Assembly: GCA_033239125.1 (NCBI GenBank)
Contig: BSWB01000008.1
Coordinates: forward strand, 12,430,001-12,494,000
Direction of reading: 5' to 3'
Length of the DNA: 64,000 nt
DNA from: Fagopyrum homotropicum
Taxonomy: Eukaryota > Streptophyta > Magnoliopsida > Caryophyllales > Polygonaceae
Shown: positions 54,304 to 64,000 of the stretch, one piece after another
Numbering within the stretch: the stretch's first letter is position 1
Layout: each line of letters opens with the position of its first letter
The notes under the pieces: generated by a model
What the model was told of the DNA's origin: nothing
Databases searched by the model: none
What the model saw: only the letters and a program-made list of their open reading frames with translations
Program-made: the position numbers and the translations under genes

Positions 54304-57300
54304 TGTAACACCCCGAATCCGCGGGACTCGGGGCGCTACGGGTTGAGACCTCACAATGGGTCCCGACCCTTAGCTTGACAACAATTTCACCGGATCTTGA
54401 ACAAGGCACAAATATAGGCCAAAACCGAAATACATTTTATGCAATGTAAGAAAACCCAAAAGAAAACAAACCACGGACTTCAGCCGAAAACAACTACAAA
54501 GACCAAACGCCATACATGCGGCATACAATAATACAATATACAAAACTCCAAACATGACTCCAAACAAAACCCTTCCTAAAATGTACGGACCCCCGCTGCC
54601 CACCCTTCCGGATCTCTCGGTCGCATTCCTAACCTACAAGACAATCTACAACAAACGGTATAAAACCGTTAGCTATATTCAAAGCATTAGAATCATGGTG
54701 AAAGGCACAAACACAAGTCAATCATCATAAACACCCAATACACTCCAAAGCACACAAGTCCGGTTTATTATCTTATTATTATTAAGTCATATCCCGTTCT
54801 AATTCAACTTAGGTTGTGACACGAGAGTCACCAAAACTCGCCTCGGTCCCTACTTACCGGCATGGAATGGTACTGATGCATCTGACCGTCTACCAGCACG
54901 GGATAGTCGCCGAGAACCTCCTAGCTCTCGCGGGAGACAGGCAACTTGTCACCGCCCGTTATCATACACTTGGGCCAAAATAATATAAAGGTCGGTAATC
55001 CTAATTCCGGTTTAGTTGTTATAAACAATAAACAATAAACACACACCACCAAACACACATCAATGCTAATATAAGGAATACGAGCTAAGTAAGTCCGGAG
55101 ACTTACCTCGTCCCAAAGCTAAACCGATCAACAATATCTCTCAACTTCCCGTAGGAAGATACTCAACTCCTGGCCAAAACAAGGCACACGATCAATATCT
55201 ATCTCTCATGCTAGAAGTCCTTAGACTTCTAGTCCAAATGACCTCTATAAGGTCATACAACTCACATGTCATGATAACACGTTCCTATCTCGAAGCTCTC
55301 ACAACAACAGGTAATCCCAAACCTCAAGCCTAATGATTCTCACAAGATCAAACCATATACTCGAAGCCTTATAACAACCTCACTAGACCGCAATACCACC
55401 TCAAGCTTAGAATCAACATCAATCCATCAAACAATATCAAATCCTCAAAACTCACTTAAGGTTCAAAGCCACTACTTGGCATTCACTCTAAGTTATGCTA
55501 GACTATCAAGCCTAGCATGATACTAATACTAAACATAACTAAATCGAGTAAGATCATAAGCTCGGAGAAGAGGGTACTCACATGACGTCAAAAGACGGAA
55601 GACGATCTAAGGATGTCGACTTGGACTTGTTAGGCCTTTATCGGGACGCTTCCGAACCTAACACCAAAACTATACAAATTTAGCTTATACGCTAAATTTG
55701 AACGGAAGAATTTACATATATAAATCTAAGGAAAACCTCACTTTAAAACCCAAGTTAAAGCCGTAAATATATATTCCGGGCAAATTGTATAACATCATAA
55801 ACCCAAGGTAAAACTCGTTTTCAAAGCCAACGTTAAAATTCCGTAATTTAATCTTTGAGTCATAACCCGGAATTAATCCAACATGAGCATAATATATATG
55901 GTATATATAAATAAGAATATAATTCAAGTAAATCTCAAATTTAAAACCCATAGAAACATTGTCAAGAACAATTTATGAAATGCTAAAAACTTGTGTCATA
56001 AATTGTAAATAAATCTTTGGGCTATTTTCTTGTAATTTATTCCAACACGGGTAATATTGCAAGATTCCAAAATATGGGTAAAATATGTAAATATATAAAG
56101 CTGGGTAAAATCTGTAATTAAACCTAAATAGAGGGGTCCCGATTTTAATTAGGTTAAGGCTCTCTTCAACCTTGAACACGCGCAGAGGAGAGGCAAGCGG
56201 AAGGAAGAACGGCGGCAGTGTTGTGCTGCACAGGTCAGGGCGAGGATGGAAGTGTCGGTAGCAGGCACTTCCGGCGTCCTCTGGGGTCTGCTTCTCTTGC
56301 CGGCGGAGGAGAGACGAAAAGGGGAACAGATGCGGCGGACGGGCGGCGTTACAGAGGGGAGGAGCACATGGTGGTTCCCTCCTGGCGGCGGAGCGGTGGG
56401 GCAAAGTGTGGCTCGACAGAGGAGCAGAAAAAGGGGCAAGGCGAAAGCGAAGGCGAAGGCAGGATTCTCCGGCGGTTGGCAGCAGAACAGGCGGATGACC
56501 AAAGATGGGCGAAGGGAGGAGAGGCGGAGGTGACCATGGCTCCGCAAGGCTCCAGGCGGTGGAGCACATCGACGGCACTAGCAAAGGGTTGCTCCTTGGC
56601 GTTCCTGAGGCGGAAGTGGTTTGTCTTGACGGTGACAAAAAGAAGAAAAGAGGGATGCAGAGGTGGGTGAGTTGCAACGCAGGGGAGGCTTCTCCATCGA
56701 TGTTCTGGACATCGATATCGTGACGAGGCGGATCAATTGGGGGGAAGCAGGAAGACTGAGAGCTAGACAAAGGAGAACAGAGCTCCGGTGGGGCTGGAGT
56801 GTCGAAGAGTTGCAGGTGAGGGAGGAGACTTGCAGCGTGTGAAAGCTGAGCAAGATAGATCGAGAGGCAAGGAGAGGTGCTATGAGAGTGAGTTGTGTGG
56901 TAGCTTCCATAGAAGAGGGGATGTCGAGGGGTCAGTTAGTAGATAAGGATAGGCCAGACGGCTATGGCTAGGTAGCTTGGGCGGGGCAGCTATGACTCAC
57001 GTGCTCGAGCGGGACTGCACATGCCAAGATGCCAGGGATGACAAGCATAGAGGAAGGGGAATTAAAAAGAAATGAAAAATAAAGAAAATAAACTAAACGA
57101 AAATAACTCGATCGGAAATACTCGGATTGGGATTTCCAAATCGGAAAACTTTCCCGACTTTTCCGAAATAATAACACGGATATACGCGAACGTATCCAAA
57201 AATAATAATAATAATAATAATATACTCCGGAAAGATTTTTCGCGTCGTAAAACACTTTTTAAAAAAAATAAAATAAAAATAACCCCTTAAATATCGATAA

Positions 57301-57348
57301 AAGCCGCAAGAATAAAAACGCAAACGCGCCTAAAATTGGGGCGTTACA
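54304..57348 (-). mobile_element. Solo LTR of family C, 3045 bp
   Basis: Starts TGTAACACCCCGAATCC and ends GGGGCGTTACA, with TSD GTTGT on both sides and no PBS, interior or second LTR. It is therefore the product of recombination between the two LTRs of a former element. Its first half is close to element B's LTR; the second half differs. It holds the TAGAAGTC hairpin (55211-55232), a GC-rich block (about 56150-56960) whose open frames on both strands (up to 265 codons at 55973-56770, minus) I do not accept as genes, and an AAT microsatellite (about 57200-57222). Confidence 0.9.
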
Positions 57349-57353
57349 GTTGT
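57349..57353. repeat. Right TSD of solo LTR C (GTTGT)
   Basis: Matches 54299-54303. Confidence 0.9.
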
Positions 57354-58512
57354 GTCGTTGTAGCTGTATGATTGGAGTGTTGGAGAGGGGTGCGACAGTG
57401 GCCCAGGAGGCGCACCCGCGGCGCTCCCACAGCCTGGTTCTCAACTGCCCAGCGGCTAGAGCAAACACGCACCATCTGATCTTCTCCTGGCGCTGTTGTG
57501 CACGAACCGAAGGGAATGGAAGGCCGACTACTGTCTTGGAACGAAGGGGAGAAGGAGACGGCTTCAGTCGAGTATGCAGAAGGCGAGGAGAGGCGTTAGG
57601 TTAGCAGCGAGATGTTCGCTCCTGGTATGGCAACGAGGCGGCCATGCTTGTCGAAGGAGGAAGGAGAGAGCTCCGGAGTATCTTCCAGCATGACGGTGAA
57701 TTAGGGTTGCTGTGTTGCGGCGTGAGCTGGGATGAGGCAAATGGGCAATCTACTGTTGGGCCGGGTCGAGAGCAGGCTGGGAGCACGCACAGAAATGGGC
57801 TGAGGTGAGGCTGACATGAGAGTTGGGTTGAACCAAGGTGAGCTGAAATTGTAAAAAGCAAAGGTGGGTTGGGTTGTCAAAACTCGTTAAAACTCGTCAT
57901 GGCCTTGTCAAGCCCATGCATGACCTTGTCACGGATTTGTCATAGCCTCGTCATAACTCGTCATGGTATCGTCACAGCTTTGTCACAGTCTCGTCTCAGC
58001 CTTGTCATGATCTCGTTTAAAGTCGTCGTTAAGGATTAATTATAAGAATTAGGGTTTGATATAATTCTATCATTTTATGTGAATTAAATTCTACATAAAA
58101 TGAAAAATAATTATAAGAATTAGGGTATGCTATAATTCTATCATTTTATGTGAATTAAATTCTACATAAAATGATAAATAATTATAAGAATTAGGGTTTG
58201 CTATAATTCTATCATTTTATGTTAATTAAATCCTACATAAAATGATAAAATTTGTGAAGAAAGAAATACTAGATAGAATGGGAACCGTCAACGGCTCGAA
58301 GTCCGAATTGATTCGGAAATAAACGGAATAAAAATTCCGGATATTATATCAGTACCCCCTTAAAATAAGTTTCGTCCCAAAACCTAGAACAAGGTACTTA
58401 ATTAAACGAGTTCCATAAATAAACGGGTATGTCCTAGTCTCATTAAATTTTTATTCGCTTCCCTAAACTTCTCTAACCCTATCAAGGCATAACGAAAAAT
58501 CCGGTCGTTACA

Positions 58513-58517
58513 ATCTA
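58513..58517. repeat. Right TSD of composite element A2 (ATCTA)
   Basis: Matches 21223-21227 and directly follows GGTCGTTACA. It proves that the longer LTR end is the real one for A2. Confidence 0.85.
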
Positions 58518-58567
58518 GGCTAAGACCGGGTCCCGGGCTTCATGTCTTGTCCATACCCGTCTGTCAT
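58518..58567. other. Unassigned spacer
   Basis: Fifty GC-rich bases between A2 and element D, the continuation of 20916-21222. Bases 58563-58567 (GTCAT) would be the left TSD copy of element D; its partner lies outside the window. Confidence 0.5.
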
Positions 58568-61230
58568 TGTAACACCCCGAATCCGCCGGATTCGGAGCGC
58601 TACGGGTTGGGACCTCACAATGGGTCCCGACCCTTAGCCTGACAACAATTTCACTGGATCTTACAACAAGACACAAATAAAGGCAAAACCGAAATTCATT
58701 TTAATGCAATGATATGAACCCCAAAAGAAAACAACGAAAGACTTCAGCCGAGATACAACGCTAAAGTCAACCGCCATACACGCGACATACATAATACCCT
58801 AAACAATACATAAAAACAACCCCCAAAACCCATCCTAAAATGTACGGACCCCGGCTGTCCACTCTTCCGGATCTCTCGGTCGCGCCCCTAACCTGCAAGG
58901 CAACTACAACAATATCGGTATAAAACCGTTAGCTAGCATTCAGGGCATTAGAATCATGGTATTGGCACACACACACATAAGGCATCATAAACACACAACA
59001 TGTTCCAAAACACACAATCCGGTTTATTATCTTTTTATTATTAGGTCATATCCCGTTCTAATTCAACTTCTTTTGTGACACGAGAATCCTAAAGATCTCG
59101 CCCTTGTCCCCTTTCACCATACGGGTTTGTACTTGATGCGGATCAGCATCACCCGATGGGCTGGTCGCAAGGCACCTCCCAGTCATCCCCATTTTGGACT
59201 GGACAAGCGGTCACCGCCCGTTATCATACACTTGGGCCAAATATAAACATATAAAGTCGGTGGTCCTATTACCGGTTTAGATGTTATAACATAAGCAATA
59301 ATCACACAGATAAACAATAAACACACACCACCAAACACGCATTGAAACTAATACGGAGAATACGAGCTAAGTAAGTCCGGAGACTTACCTTTACTAGGTC
59401 AAGTCCAATCAACGATAACTCTTTGCTACAAATGGGTCCAATCTCAACTGCTTGATCATAACATGAGACTTGTATCAATATCATATCCAAAACCTTAGAA
59501 GTTTTCACTTCTAAATAAATAACGCTCATCTGAAGAAAACACTAAACTAACCTTACTTGGCGAAACGGCAATTATATACCTGGATCCAAATACTCTAAAA
59601 GTTACTTAGACTAACTAAGGTCAACTAAACATAACTACTAAAAACTCAAAAGTTACGAGAAACACCTAAACATACCAAGCACGTCTACTCTTTGCTAGAT
59701 AACCAAAAGAAAACCAAAACGAGTATCACTAAGACATGCCGATACATATATATAACAACAATCTATGAGCTAAAATCAAGAATAAAAGGAACTCATTCTA
59801 ACTACAAGATACCAAACTCCACTTATGACGGAAATTCCACTAACATAACTCTTCAAATAAGTTCTTATATACTTTAAGGAGCTTGCATCCATATATATGC
59901 TCAAATGCTATCAATTAAGCTATCTCGAGTCATATATCCGACATTTAACTCATCCTCATTGCTAGCCTACAATCATCCATGTAATACCTTCATACAACAT
60001 TCATTTCTCATGCCAACTCAACCTTCTTCACAACTCATACTAAACATACAAACACAACACCCGATATATCAACTCTCAACTTCTATAAACGACATTCTTT
60101 CTACCCACAAGTACAACATAAACCGAAACTCTCAACAGACCTTCAACATCATTAATACCATATAAAACATACACATAATACTGATCAACATTCAAATCCC
60201 GTAACTCAGGGTTCTACAACAGCACAAGAACTCACAATGTGGAAAAAGAAGACGGCTACTGGTGTTCCGATTGGCAGCTCGTCACTGACGGTCGGAGAGG
60301 ATGGCGGCACTAGTGGCGGCAGGGAGGGAGACAACATCACGCAGCAACAACGAATTCCCGACCGTCGAGGTACGTTCGAGCCCTCTCTGAGTCCGTTGTC
60401 GAAGTTGCCTTGGTGTGGAGCGGACGGCGACTCTCTCTTGTCCTCGCGGGGTGGCCAGCGACTCTCAAAATCCGGCCGTGCGGATAGGAAGACAGCTGGG
60501 TTCAGATCTACAGTGAAGAACAGATGGAGTGAAGGCACCTGCTACCTGGTTCATCGATGAAGAAGATCGAGACTGGTCCACCATCCTCCTCGATGGCTCG
60601 GAGCAGACAATACAGCCCTTGGCAGAAGAAGGCGCGGAGGCCTGAGGCGAAGCAAGAGGAGGCAGACGGTGGTCGGTCGGTTTCGAACTCCCAAGGCACT
60701 GGTGGAGGCGTACGAAAGGGAAAGAAGGAGGTCCGGCACGGCGAGAGAAGGAGGAGACCGAGGAAGGTCCGGCGCGGCAAGAGAAGGAGGGGACAGAAGG
60801 GTTTGGTGGAGAGAGCGAGAGGTGGAGAGGTGGAGAGGAGGAGACAGGGAAGTCTAGGTCCGGCGTGTAGCAGGGCGGCCGACGTATAGCAAGGCGGCCG
60901 ACGTGCAGCAGCTTGGCCGGCGCAGCAGCTTGGCCGGCGCAGCAGGACGGTCCCAACAGTGACGGCTGAAGGAGAGGGTTTGTGGAGGCAGCTTGCCCTA
61001 AGAAAAAAAAAAAAGAACAGAAACCCTTACTCTCATATGCTGATGGGCCAGCGGGCCTTTCTTGATGGGCTTGCTGGTCTATGATCTTGATGGGCCTGCT
61101 GGTATGTCATATTGACGGAATTTACTATACTACTATCAACTAAAAGTCCAAACTTGTTAAATTACTTGTTGACTCGGAATTCATCGAAAAAGAAAAATAA
61201 TAAAATAAAAAAAAATTTCCGGGCATTACA
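58568..61230 (-). mobile_element. Element D, left LTR (3' LTR), 2663 bp
   Basis: Starts TGTAACACCCCGAATCC and ends TTTCCGGGCATTACA, followed by a PPT. Its start shares the U5-end hairpin with the other families, and it has the TAGAAGT hairpin at 59495-59514. A GC-rich block lies at 60240-60960 with a 17-bp tandem repeat at its end, then TGGGCC/TGGGCT motifs at 61044, 61066 and 61091. Frames on both strands in the GC block are composition effects. Confidence 0.85.
60906..60945. repeat. 17-bp tandem repeat in LTR D
   Basis: CAGCAGCTTGGCCGGCG twice (60906-60922 and 60923-60939) plus six bases of a third copy. Similar GGCGGCCGACGT-type repeats precede it at 60874-60905. Confidence 0.85.
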
Positions 61231-61234
61231 TCAC

Positions 61235-61249
61235 TCCCCCCTAAAAAAA
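61235..61249 (-). other. Polypurine tract of element D
   Basis: Minus strand TTTTTTTAGGGGGG, four bases from the LTR end at 61230, followed inward by the GTTTCGTCCCGAAAC inverted repeat. Confidence 0.75.
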
Positions 61250-61614
61250 CGTTTCGTCCCGAAACTTAAATAATCTAAGGTTGTTTCGGGTGAAAACAAT
61301 AACGAGGTGTATCGACCGCTTCTCATGAAAGCGTTATCATTACTATAGCTACACAATAAATCCTCAAAAACCCAACCATCCAAAAATTTAACACAATAAT
61401 ATCACATTCAAGCATGGAAGCACAAGCAACCAGTCACATAAAATCACAAAAGAACAAAACCGAGAACTAACTTGTCGGTCTTGTAGTTGCCCAAGATAGT
61501 TTCTAATAATACTATCCTTCGTCTCCCAAGTAGTCTCATCGGCTTTTCGTCTAAAGCACTAAAATCTGTGACACATGTATGTACTTAGACCGTAGGCGTC
61601 TAGTATCGGATACT

Positions 61615-61790
61615 CCACGAAAGTATTATCAGGCTTGACGGTCACATCCTCGTAGCAGATGACATATCTCGGATCCGATATGTATTCTCTCAACCGAGGC
61701 ACGTGGAACACTGGGTTGACACCTTCTAATATTGGTAGGAGCGCTAGCCAACAAGCAACCTCCCAATCTGCTTTAAGATCTCTAGTGGTT
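61615..61790 (-). pseudogene. Integrase C-terminal fragment of element D
   Basis: One minus-strand frame reads EGVNPVFHVPRLREYI then SDPRYVICYEDV, the well-known end of plant Ty3/gypsy integrase (VHPVFHVSMLRKY type). About 45 codons are uninterrupted. It lies about 370 bases from the PPT. Upstream parts are broken. Confidence 0.75.
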
Positions 61791-62449
61791 ATCTCTTATA
61801 ACTCATATTTAGGTCCTTTGATAACCTTACCGAGTATAAGTTATAAAAGTCCTATTCCTTTTATTGAATGTACTTACTTCCAACTTCTCAAAAGATCATG
61901 ACCATCGTATCTGGGACAATGATCTTATACATCTCCGTAACTTTACTAGTTGTTTAAATACGCTTCTTGGAAGATAACTCGCTTGGTCCTGTTTTCTTAA
62001 TATGACCTAGTCAGACTGTTCATCCACTAATTAATCATCACCTACTTCTCGAGTCTTGATGTAACTCAATAGTCAAAAATTCGGTGGTCAATTTCCCGCA
62101 TTCCCTTAGCATCGTCATTTTCATTTTTTTTATTTTTTTTTTATTTATTTTTTTTTTTGTAGATCTCTAATTTATCAATAACTTAGCCTCGAGCTTCTTA
62201 CTTAGCTTCAAACATCTTAAAGTAATGTGGCAATATATCAGAAATGATGATACTAGACCAAAGGTGAGCTCTCACTATCGTTAATGGATCATAACCACTC
62301 ACTAAATGTTGATAGACCATCTGCATTGCACTCTTTTATCCACCACGGTTATCAGCCCGATATTTTCACTCTAACTCAAAACGTTACCCGACTCCATTCC
62401 GATATAACATTACACGTAACCTCTACTCCGAGATTATGCTTTCTCTATG

Positions 62450-62580
62450 CGCAGTTACTAGGTTGTAAGTATACTCCCGTCGCTCTTTATGTCTTTCAAC
62501 TCAGTGTGATAGTTACTCACTTTGAGCTTTCTAGTGCAAACCTTGCACCATACATTGGTTACGTCATCAGCTATTCTCTC
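62450..62580 (-). pseudogene. Integrase zinc-finger fragment of element D
   Basis: The minus strand reads DDVTNVWCKVCTRKLKVSNY and, one frameshift later, TGVYLQP, resembling the CxxC half of the integrase HHCC finger followed by the GLLQP block. The homologous place in A1 is about 14740-14850. Confidence 0.5.
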
Positions 62581-64000
62581 AATCCATCAGGTAAAAGACT
62601 CTAGAGTACTCCGTTAGGTATTAAATTCCAAAAATACTCGTCTTTCGACATGTGACGAAGTCGTCATGCTTCACTCGAATCCATATTAGATTACTACTCT
62701 TTCAATAATCTCTTTATGCACCTACTTTCTTGTCTAATAAGTTCTCATACAAAATTTTTCAGCCACTCCACGTAGCCTAACTCACGTTTGTTCCAAACGA
62801 AATGCATTTCTCCAACTATCACCGTCTTTAACTTGACACGTCACCTCTGTGTACCCCTAAGCTTCTGAGCTTCCAACTTTGTGGGTTAGGGCCTATCATG
62901 CTTCCGCTGCTCTATATTGATTATTCTGTTGTCACTCCTTAATCATAAGGCATCTTTTTTGTGAGTCCAAAATGATTGACCCAAAACTCTTGTCAAAATA
63001 CACCATGAGTCATATCCGGAAGGGGTATCAAGTACCTTCCTTACTTGCTATTATGAAATGAGATAACGATTGGAAAACAACCTCATCCTCTTACTCTCTT
63101 AATTCTTCTAACATAAGTCCATACTCTCCGACTTAACCGGAGTCTATTATTAACCAACCAGTAAGCAACCTCTAACACGATTTTCACTATACCGTTAGTT
63201 AATTTAAAAAGATCATTGTTGACTACTTGAGGGAATCCTCCAAGGAATCGGTAAAGTCACTTTATAAATCTTCAGTCACGATTTACCTAGCTGACACATT
63301 CACGTTCTCAGTTGTCATCGGTCAGCCTACGGCTAACTTACCTCAAGGTCCCCTCATATCCCTTCTGGCATTGACTTTCCTTGTGAGCACCGCTTATGGT
63401 TAATCCCTTTAGGCTTCCTCGGTAAATCTCGGAAGAGCACCATAAGTCCAATTTGTGTGGAATGCTAGGCGCCTTCTGTCTTGATTAACGTAGGACATTA
63501 TCAAAATTATCTGCTGCTTCTTACTCCTCTAGTTCTTCTTATATAATTCATCCGTGCTAACATTGATTTGTACCCTTTTCTTCGTCAGTAGGTAAGCAAA
63601 TGCGCACAACAATTATCTTTACTTCATTAACGACATAAGGGGGTCATTTCCAGCCATCAAATCTTCTAAGGTTTCTCACTTATGTGCTTCCATAAGGGTA
63701 CAAACTACAGGACTTAACCTTGCTTCAAAACAAATGACCTTATTTTCTTCGCTTTCTCTGACATCCCAACCTTTTGGAGTTCCTCGTATTCTACATAAGC
63801 TTTCACCATAGACATCATTTATTAAAGTAGGTGTAGAAATTTATACTTCACTTTCTTTTGCAACTTCAATCCAATAACAGAGGTTCTCAATTTAAAACTT
63901 CCATATACCTCTCATACATCTTAGGTCAACATCAAACTTCCAAACTTTGGTCTTCGCTTACCCTTGTTTGTCACCTTATGTATCTCTTGGTATTCCTTAA

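Larger units (their letters stand above)
21228..58512 (-). mobile_element. Composite element A2: four LTRs and three internal regions
   Basis: The order on the plus strand is LTR a (21228-24355), internal a (24356-27798), LTR b (27799-31006), internal b (31007-34459), LTR c (34460-37637), internal c (37638-41087), LTR d (41088-58512, split by two insertions). One TSD pair, ATCTA, brackets the whole, while no TSD-like repeat sits at the inner LTRs; each inner LTR runs directly from a PBS-bearing interior into a PPT-bearing one. Net length without the later insertions is about 23 kb. All parts are non-coding. Unequal recombination between LTRs is the simplest source of such an array. Confidence 0.85.
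41088..58512 (-). mobile_element. A2 LTR d (outer, 5' LTR), split by two insertions
   Basis: The LTR parts are 41088-41468, 52656-54303 and 57354-58512; without the insertions and duplicated TSD bases it is about 3.19 kb. It ends GGTCGTTACA and is followed by ATCTA, matching the left TSD. The alternative inner end found in A1 is mutated here to ATTATA (58344-58348). Three minisatellite units lie at about 58030-58250. Confidence 0.85.
61231..64000 (-). mobile_element. Element D internal region, decayed, runs off the window
   Basis: Begins with the PPT and carries decayed integrase pieces and possibly gag (about 63750-63830, minus: VKAYVEYEELQKVGMSEKAK). There is no room for a complete RT between the integrase and gag pieces, so the middle of pol seems deleted. 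A long T run lies at 62124-62158. The rest is AT-rich with no feature I can assign. Confidence 0.7.

Noticed and set aside
55973..56770. 265-codon minus-strand frame in solo LTR C, with overlapping plus-strand frames
   Set aside because: It lies in a GC-rich, C/T-biased block where several frames on both strands are open at once; composition is low-complexity (P, S, L) and there is no conserved domain I recognise.
60237..60956. Overlapping frames up to 163 codons on both strands of LTR D
   Set aside because: Purine-rich LTR sequence with few stops; nothing resembling a protein family.

Overview
The window looks like heterochromatin of a flowering plant, probably a eudicot; I cannot name the species. 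I found no host gene, rRNA or tRNA gene. Almost every base belongs to nested Ty3/gypsy LTR retrotransposons. The evidence is LTRs with TG...CA ends, 5-bp target-site duplications (TSDs), tRNA primer-binding sites (PBS), polypurine tracts (PPT) and remnants or intact copies of gag-pol.

Layout. At 1-314 lies the right end of a C-family LTR, inserted in the left LTR of a decayed element B (315-10059; LTRs 315-2788 and 7135-10059). B carries broken gag, RT and integrase pieces on the minus strand. B and a second element, A1 (10317-20219, TSD ATATT), sit inside an older LTR of opposite orientation (B', seen as 10060-10316 and 20220-20915). A 312-bp spacer follows. Next is A2 (21228-58512, TSD ATCTA), an unusual composite with four LTRs and three internal regions in the order LTR-int-LTR-int-LTR-int-LTR, bounded by a single TSD pair. 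The rightmost A2 LTR has been split twice. One insertion is an intact 11.2-kb Athila-type element (41469-52650, plus strand, TSD ACATG) with full gag and pol. The other is a solo C-family LTR (54304-57348, TSD GTTGT). After a 50-bp spacer comes a fifth element, D (LTR 58568-61230, internal region running off the window).

Families A, B, C and D are related. Their LTRs are about 2.7-3.3 kb and all lie on the minus strand. B and A have a PBS for initiator-Met tRNA, and the integrase C-terminal remnants in A, B and D look like the Tekay/Del group. Family A internal regions are only 3.3-3.45 kb and have no usable reading frame, so A must be mobilised by proteins from another element. The only complete protein-coding unit is the Athila-type element. 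Its gag and pol lie in one frame, separated by one TAA, and its two LTRs differ by only about 15 substitutions by eye, so it is recent.

The best candidates for something new are: the four-LTR A2 array whose two inner LTRs are chimeric; a shift of the LTR boundary between two alternative PPTs in family A; conserved RNA-like hairpins in the LTRs and leader; a U3 promoter-like module with telo-box minisatellite, site II and TGAC arrays; and a palindromic CCACGGCCGTGG module present both in the Athila LTR and inside its pol reading frame. I saw no sign of a wholly new class of system.
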